From Sarocladium kiliense (lineage: Eukaryota > Ascomycota > Sordariomycetes > Hypocreales > Sarocladiaceae): a stretch of 64,000 nt of DNA. The position numbers were made by a program, and so were the translations under genes. Location: NCBI GenBank assembly GCA_030734395.1, contig JAUZTG010000047.1:496001-560000 (forward strand), given 5' to 3'. A model generated the notes under the pieces. That model was not told the origin of the DNA. It ran no database searches and saw nothing but the letters and a program-made list of their open reading frames with translations. This document shows, piece after piece, positions 57,495 to 64,000 of this stretch (positions are counted from its first letter, which is position 1; every line of letters begins with the position of its first letter).

Positions 57495-59193
57495 GCTGTC
57501 GAAAGAGTGAAGAGAAAGGTTGTTGAAAGAACTGGTCTATGAGTGAAGGGAGTGTCGAAGTGAATGGACCGCTGCCCTGGAATGCTTAATGAACTGGAAT
57601 CATTCTCCAGGGAATCACTTCGAGCTTTATATACTCGATTCCGACTCAGAGATCTTCCCCTGAGTCTTCACGTTGTACTGTGAATACTCTTCAGTCTCAA
57701 CGCAACATCACTCTATGGTCCACAGCACCGTGTATATTGACCAGACCAGGCCGAACCACTCCGCGATGCCGTCCTCGTCAACGCATCGTCACATACAGAG
57801 AGACAACCATAGAAAACTTCCGGCACAGTTCAATGCGCATAGGCCCGCAGTTCATCAATTCGAACCCCAGGTCTCCGTCGTCCCACAGGCACATGGGGCG
57901 GCAGACACGAGCGGCAGAGGTCAACATGGAGCAAAAAGCACAGGATATGAAACCAGAACCCCTGATGAAATTGACACATATAAACAGCCGTGCAGATCAA
58001 TCAAGCTTCCCGCATGAATTTCCGTGGCTGGCCTCGACCGTTCGTATGCTGCCGTTCCTGCATGACGGATAGTCGGCCTCCGTCCCGTTTCGTCTTGACC
58101 GCGATCGGCACTTGGTCACACATGCCGTGCGCGACCTCTGAATCTCCGATCCAATAACCTTGATCAATTGCCTTAAGGTTTCCACTTGATGTGTTCATCG
58201 TGATGTTACTTGAGTGTCTATCCTTACTGCCTGCGCGACTAGGTTCAGACAAAAGCTCCTTCACCCGCTTGAAAGTCCTTAACAAAGTATTCACATGGAC
58301 TATAGCCTGAAGACAGACAACTGCCGCCCGTGGGAATTGTTCCGCATCATGCTAAGCTTTTTGACGTGAAAGCCACGGCCCATCACCATCTCTGGGCGCT
58401 GGGGTCAGTGCTCCCACAGATGGATGAAACTTCGACGGTGACAGGACATCCCTAACAGCCTTTGTTTCCTCCTATAAACACTCTTTTCCTCCAAGACTCG
58501 CAAAGATTGACGAACTGATCACCATGATCGTCTTCTCAATTCAGGTCACGCGTCACAAACCATATATCCAAATTGGGATCATCTTACAGAGGACCTACAA
58601 ACCCTGCCCGTGTGAGAAACATGGTTTCGGTAGATCTTAATCGGTGCCTTGAGCCTCCGAGAAGTATAAGCTTCTTTACCGCTCCAAGGAACCTTTGAAG
58701 GCGGCTATTCAACAAATTCGAGCTCTAACTCGTGGAGCCTTGTTGTGTAGGAGACTAAGTCAACGTGGCATGCGATGCGCACCTACCATGGACCAAGTAA
58801 TTTGAGGGCGACGTAGCGGCCCAATGATTGGGAGTGTCATCATCGGGTCTGGTTCCATCTTGGACGGTTGGCACCATAACTTTCTGGGGGCATAATCTAT
58901 CCAGAACAACCCCAGCCAACCCAGTGAGGCTGGCGTACAATGCATAAACGATGACACGGGTCAGCGCAACTGCAGGTGCATTTTATGCATTTCTCGGTCA
59001 TGCCGCAAGTATTTCTCTTTGTCAATTGTTATACTTCAACTTTTATTCCAGCTATTTGTTGAGGGCCAGGTATCTCCGTATATTTCATGTCGGCCGAGTG
59101 GAGTGAAGCCTTGATGCTAATCGTCTCGGTCGCGCAAAAAGGCCATCCGTACTCACATAACCAAGTGCCGTGTAGAGTTACTTGGTCAGGCCC
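57495..59193. other. Intergenic, no supported gene
   Basis: 1.7 kb upstream of the CBM1 gene and downstream of the SnoaL-like gene. ORFs of 60-130 codons occur on both strands without recognisable content. A TATA box is visible at 57626-57633. Confidence 0.55.
57626..57633 (-). promoter_or_regulatory. TATA box of CBM1-protein gene
   Basis: Canonical TATATAAA on the minus strand, 132 bp upstream of the ATG at 57494. Confidence 0.65.
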
Positions 59194-59616
59194 CTAAACA
59201 GCTCGCTCAATCAGCCACTCCAGTTTCCCACTGTCTTCAGCAACCTGGGCGAAAATGAAGGCCTCAAATGTGTTCTCTGTGTCGTCCATCTTGAAGGATC
59301 CGACCAGACGAGCAGCCAACTGGTTTCCATCTCTCAAAAACTGACAGCTAGACACCTGGTGAGCGAAGCATTTACTGAGAAATGGGCAAGAAGATACTCA
59401 CACTTCGACTTTGTAGTCACTGACCTTCCCCCGCCACTCTTTGATGTGCTTCACGTAGTCGTCATACTCGGTGCGTTTGCCATTGATCACTTGATAGAAA
59501 GTTGAGGTGCTCGTGCTTTCCACATAAGCCTTGACGTCCTCATCTGTTGCTGGCCCATCCAGACTCCATTGCACGAGCTTCTGGAAGCCTTCGATCGTGG
59601 AGGTATACTTCGACAT
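59194..59616 (-). CDS. SnoaL-like / NTF2-fold small protein
   Basis: Two exons, 59616-59402 and 59347-59194, give 122 aa. The GTGAGT donor and a TCTAG acceptor restore a frame reading VEVCQFLRDGNQLAARLVG, whereas the uninterrupted frame stops at once. Features of the cone-shaped NTF2/SnoaL fold are an N-terminal helix (TIEGFQKLVQWSL), VESTSTSTFYQVING, a Y-DYV-HIKEWRGKV helix, and strands ending in EAFIFAQVAEDSGKLEWLIER. Fungal members include small-molecule isomerases and hydratases and proteins of unknown role. No catalytic residues can be assigned. No signal peptide is present, so it is probably cytosolic. Confidence 0.75.
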
Positions 59617-60564
59617 GGTGTTGGGCGGGATATCAGAGGATGACTTTGAGCGAAGATTGATGTTTCGGGAGCAATAGAATGGCTATGCAAGGTACGGGTT
59701 GAAGTGACAAACATAGTTTGGACCCATTACCATGTAGAAGTCGCCGAACTTTGAGCGACCGGGAAAGCGGCGAAGGATGCTCACCTCGCGGACAGGCGCC
59801 ATTACCATAGCCTGACCCTTGCTAGCAGCACAGCCTACCCTGTGGGTAAATGCCAGACCCAGGATAGAGTCCCGTAGTCAAGCGTATACCTTGTTTGCCG
59901 TGACAAGAAATACTACAACTAAACTCTCGGCGTCTAGCAGTCCTTAAGCCCGGAGTCCTATTCCCATTCCATATGTCTGTTGATAGTTCATCGAAAGCCT
60001 GGTAGAATGGCAAGTAGCTGAGAAGAAAAATGGTAACAAAACATGACCTAAAAGTGTATGCAGACCCCTAGTAATGGACAAAACAGCAGGTAGCAGGCAG
60101 ATTGTAGTATAATCCTAGATAAAGGGAAAAGCAGCAGCAGAGCAAAGCAGTCCACTTGATTATTGATAACATGGACCTCGTCACAAGGATCAAATGAAAG
60201 AGACCACCCGCAGGATTCGACTTGTTCATAGTGAGTCGATACCTTCTCGCTGACCCAGTTCATTTTGCCTACAACAGCAAATCTTACATCAGACCAAAGT
60301 GGGGTGCCTCAGGAAATGTCAAGTTTCGGCGACTTTCGGAGATAATGAGGTTCTGTTGACAGCCGTAAGCGTCGATGTCAGATTAACCAGGATGGCGAGA
60401 TGCACTATGCGTAACTCTCCGTGGATGCTTAGTTGCCACAGGTTGAGCAAAGTTCTCACCGTTGGGAGGATCTGTAGATACCCCAACAATGCTTCATACA
60501 AGGCCGCGGTTTAGTTGACCTCTTGGAACGGCTAGCTTGCGTTGTGTGGCGTGCGCAGTTCTGA
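59617..60564. other. Divergent intergenic region (SnoaL-like / MFS)
   Basis: About 950 bp between the outward-facing starts of the SnoaL-like gene and the DHA1-type MFS gene. Only short unrecognised ORFs are present. Confidence 0.55.
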
Positions 60565-62198
60565 ATGACTTCATTTACCCAGGAGGCTGAGAGGCCTTCC
60601 ACGGCCATCGAGGCGGCTGGGGCGCCTCCATTGGTACCGGCGGCTCTCGACGATGAGAAAGATCTGTCACAATCTCGAGAGAACGTAAGTCACCTGAATA
60701 CCTCAACCCTCAGATACTCTCTAATGCTATTTTAGGGAGTCTGGCGATCGGACCAAGACCCAGAGCGACCAAAGAACTGGTCTCGGGGCAAGAAATGGGT
60801 AGCAACACTCATCATCTCCGTCTTTGCTTTTCTGCAACCACTGGCAGAGACAATGTTGGCGCCTGTCGAGAGGCAGATGTCTGATGATCTGAACATCACT
60901 CGTCCTCACGAATGGATCATGGTCAACACCTTCTTCCTCATCGGCGTAGCTCTGTCGCCTCTGCTACTCGCGCCGCTATCCGAGGTGTATGGCCGAAAAC
61001 CCATCCTCATCGTCGCTAGCTCAATCAGCGCGATCTGGCTGGCAGCTTGTGGTGCAGCACAGGCACTGGATCAGATGCTGGCCTTTCGTGCCTTGTCCGG
61101 CTTTGGCGCCTCTGTTGCGGATGCCCTTGCTGGCGGTGTCCTTAGCGATCTGTGGGCAGCCGAGGAAAGGGGGACAGCTTTTGCGGTGTTCATGGCGGCG
61201 CCTTTACTAGGACCAGGACTTGGGCCTATCCTGGGCGGCTTCGTGTCCGAGGGCGTCGGTTGGCGCTGGATCTTCTGGATCATGGCGATAGCATCGGGAG
61301 TCACCATCTTCGCATCGATATTCTTACTGCATGAGATGTATGAGCCGCGTTTGATTGAGCTTCGAAGGAGAAAAGCCATGAAGCGGGCCGGGGTGGCCAA
61401 GCCGACGAGACCGGCCTCGGAGGAATGGAAGATCTTCGTGGACCTGATGAGACACAATTTGCAGCGGCCGTTTCGGATGATCGCAACACAGGTCATTGTA
61501 CAGATCTTGGCCGTGTACATGGGGATTTTGTACGGCATTTGCTTCCTGTTCATGTATATCTACCCACGGATGTGGACAGAACAATATGGCCAAGGAGGTG
61601 AGTTCAAATCCTATACGCGAGCGAGATCAGCTGAACTGACCTATTACGTGTAGTCGGCGTGGGAAGCTTGAACTATATCTCGTTCTCCCTGGGCCTCATA
61701 GGTGGCGTCTTCCTTGCCGGCGCCTTGAACGACCGAGTATACACACGACTCAAGCGTCGCAACAACGGCGTCGGCCGTCCAGAATACCGCGTCCCTACGA
61801 TGGTCATCGGCACGGCATTGATACCCATCGGGCTACTCTGGTGGGGATGGTCAGGCGAGGCGAAGCTGCACTGGATCATGCCCAACATTGGCAGCTTCTT
61901 GTTCACCGCGGGCATGTACAACTGCAGTGCGTGCGTGGCTGTCTACACGATTGACACGTACACGCAATTTGCGGCCTCTGCTATCTCGACGAATATCCTG
62001 CTTCGCAGCTTGGCATCGGTGTTCTTCCCATTGTTCGCGCCGTACATGTTCGACAGTCTCGGTTTCGGACGAGGATCAACGATCCTTGCTGGGATATTCA
62101 CTCTGGTTGGGATAGCTACGGTCTCGGGTCTCTGGTTCTTCGGCCAGGCGTTGAGATCGAGGAGCCGATATTGCGCCGCTGAGGAGGACGTCGATTAG
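60565..62198 (+). CDS. MFS transporter, DHA1 type (polyamine/drug family)
   Basis: Three exons, 60565-60684, 60736-61597 and 61654-62198, give 508 aa. A cytosolic N-terminus of about 60 residues ends in DPERPKNWSRGKKW, the signature entry of the fungal DHA1 drug/polyamine subgroup. LAPLSEVYGRKP is motif A between TM2 and TM3. FRALSGFGASVADALAGGVLSDLW and GPGLGPILGGFVSEGVGWRWIFW follow, with motif C at the Gly-rich helix. The second half starts after a cytosolic loop (about residues 265-300). Twelve membrane segments are expected at the plasma membrane. Substrate is unknown; related proteins export toxins, polyamines or secondary metabolites. Confidence 0.92.
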
Positions 62199-63950
62199 GT
62201 GGTGGCGTTAGGATGAGAAGAGGAAATGCTGGGGAATATATTGAATGTGGCCCGCTGGATTTCTGTTACACTCAGGCTTGCATGGGGGCACGTTGTCCTA
62301 TCAACATGCCCCCAAGGGAAGCGCTGCCACTGGTATGCCCGTATAAGTGAAAGAGAGTTCTGTGATGCCAACAGGATTTCCAGAACGTCAACTAATCTAA
62401 GCTTATTTTCTGGACTATCGCTGGACTACCTATCGTTTTCGACACAACTAGCCCATGGGAGCGTAAGAAAGCGCCCGTTTGAGCACGTTTTAGTGACATT
62501 ATGTGCTCAGGGATCGTAGCGGAGATGAACATAAATAGATGGGCTAAGGGACCTGGGCTTCAAACTCGACAACTTGACCAATTCTTCAATGCTTTTTCTC
62601 TTCTGCGAAATGAAATGTTCTCTATGCTCTTGATACATAAAAAGCTTTATGGATCTATCAGCATTTGATCATCCTGAACCGCTGCGCTCATCAACCTTGC
62701 AGGTTGTAAGCCCGGCTTTTCCGGCCTCTCGTCCCATCTAGGATGACGTATCACTCTGTGTGGTATCTGTCCCTGAAGAACGCTTCACATCCTTGACGAT
62801 GAATAAGCATCATCTCCAGGTTCTGTCCGAGGTGCCCTCGAAGAGTCATTCGGTCTCGGCGCAACTGTATCACGATGCCAGTCGATCACGCATTCTCGCA
62901 GCTACAAAAGGGCCTTTCGCAAGGTCTAAGCGTCGGAGGCGGCGCCGCCCTACATGCCCAAGCGCTCATGTGAGCGGGGCCGTGGCCAACCCCCCCTTTC
63001 CTCATCTCAAGGATAGAGTTCTGAAGAAGCTTACTGCTCGGGGTGATAGATCTGCATGAGCCAATTGCCCGAACGGATACGCGCGAAGACCACTGGCTGG
63101 TGGTTGCTGTGGAGCCTGACGAGGGGGAAAGCCTACCAGGGCGCTGAAGGCTTCACACCAGAACGTTAAGCCGCCGAATTGATGTTCCCGTGGGATGAAG
63201 ATAAGTTCCTTCGTTGGCGGCTAAGCTAAAGTCTTCTAAATTAAGGAGGGGCCTCTGCGGCGAGTACGAGTAAAGACATACTTGGCTTCCGTGACGCGAC
63301 GCTCTCCTCGTTAGGCAAGTCAATGGGAATCTCCAGAAAACCCCCAGCAATAACCGGTGGCGATGCAAGGATCAGTGAGATTCTCAACGACAGCATCATC
63401 ACGTGCAATGCCAAGGAAAACGCGCCTTCTGGAAGGAAATCGCGCGGATACTCGGTTCGGTTTGCTGTACTAATTGCCTGGGAATCGTTACATGGCGCGA
63501 GGCTGTGATGCGGGTTGGTACTGTAGCACTGTTTGCTCGGGAACACGATGCTACGCTGATGAATGGAGTCATGGCGAATGTACCCGGGCGAGGTGTACAC
63601 AGGCGTGAGCCGAGGTCGACAGCCTATTACGGGGAGCGAACAGATGACCAAGGGATTGGAAATGCGGGTCGTGATAAGCAAACTATCCGCCACGACGAAC
63701 ACGAGCCTGTCCGTTGAAGCAAAAGGACCCCAGGTTTGTCTCTGAATGAAGCCGTTGCCTAGATGGAGTTGACTAGCATCCAGCGCGAAGACCGATTTGG
63801 CCCATGATGTATTGGTGCACCGTGTGGCTTTACCAAGACCTCGAGCTGAACATGGAAATCCTGTTCTGCCATCACGACCTTCTTCCTCTGGCATCGTGCC
63901 CACTAGGACCAGCACCCGTCGTCAAGCGCAACGAGCACACTACAACCATC
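62199..63950. other. Intergenic, no supported gene
   Basis: 1.75 kb. A 224-codon minus-strand frame at 63241-63915 and plus-strand frames of about 100 codons show no family resemblance and uneven codon use. I regard them as chance. Confidence 0.5.
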
Positions 63951-64000
63951 ATGGCAACTATCGCCGTCACTCTAAAGAGCCGCCACCCGTTTCTCCATAC
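63951..64000 (+). CDS. Possible gene start at right window edge
   Basis: ATG in a good context (ACCATCATGG) is followed by 16 open codons to the window end, encoding MATIAVTLKSRHPFLH. Too short to assign. Confidence 0.25.
   Translation, partial: MATIAVTLKSRHPFLH

Noticed and set aside
63241..63915. 224-codon minus-strand ORF near the right end
   Set aside because: No family resemblance, uneven codon use, and no start context or splice sites extending it.

Overview
This is a nuclear chromosome window from a filamentous ascomycete (Pezizomycotina). The evidence is small spliceosomal introns (about 50-175 nt, mostly 50-70 nt) with GTRNGT donors and CTRAY branch sites, several Zn2Cys6 regulators, fungal-only families (Cas1-type O-acetyltransferase, CBM1 modules, fucose-lectin-like propeller, DUF1993) and about 23 recognisable genes in 64 kb. 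I cannot assign it to a class or species. No tRNA, rRNA, CRISPR array, transposon or mitochondrial DNA was recognised. All exon joins were worked out by hand from splice consensus and frame and are not confirmed by transcripts.

Layout. 1-5.1 kb: a Zn2Cys6 regulator (cut by the left edge) divergent from a monocarboxylate-type MFS transporter, then a DUF1993 protein. 5.6-11.5 kb: a tiny four-exon Mrx7-like protein, a MOSC (molybdenum cofactor) protein and a divergent Zn2Cys6 regulator. 11.5-15.3 kb: a gene-poor stretch ending in a pyrimidine-rich leader. 15.3-20.1 kb: an Nha1/Sod2-type Na+/H+ antiporter and a regulator with only half of a zinc cluster. 21-27.5 kb: a membrane-anchored lectin-like propeller protein, a coiled-coil protein and a DUF885 metallopeptidase-like protein. 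28-36.8 kb: a broken membrane-protein gene, a Cas1-type polysaccharide O-acetyltransferase, an Mpv17/Sym1 protein and a GH18 chitinase. 37-42 kb: Nop58, ubiquitin-eS31 and eS26, a growth or ribosome block with a divergent ribosomal-protein pair. 42-51 kb: a mucin-like secreted protein and condensin SMC4. 51.4-62.2 kb: an UNC93-like transporter head-to-head with a MurQ-etherase/BadF-type sugar-kinase fusion, a catalytic-domain-free protein with two CBM1 modules, a SnoaL-like protein and a DHA1-type MFS transporter. 62.2-64 kb: no confident gene, except a possible start at the right edge.

The most interesting locus is 51.4-57.5 kb. One polypeptide joins a MurNAc-6-phosphate etherase with both catalytic glutamates to a sugar kinase of the family that includes bacterial MurK. 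On paper this converts MurNAc to GlcNAc-6-phosphate and lactate. It shares a promoter region with a putative transporter and lies next to a secreted double carbohydrate-binding protein. This suggests a fungal route for using bacterial peptidoglycan sugars; that role is inference. Other items worth checking are an in-frame membrane anchor with no ATG upstream of the chitinase, the half zinc cluster, a 9-nt terminal exon in the Cas1 gene, and an acidic insert in SMC4.
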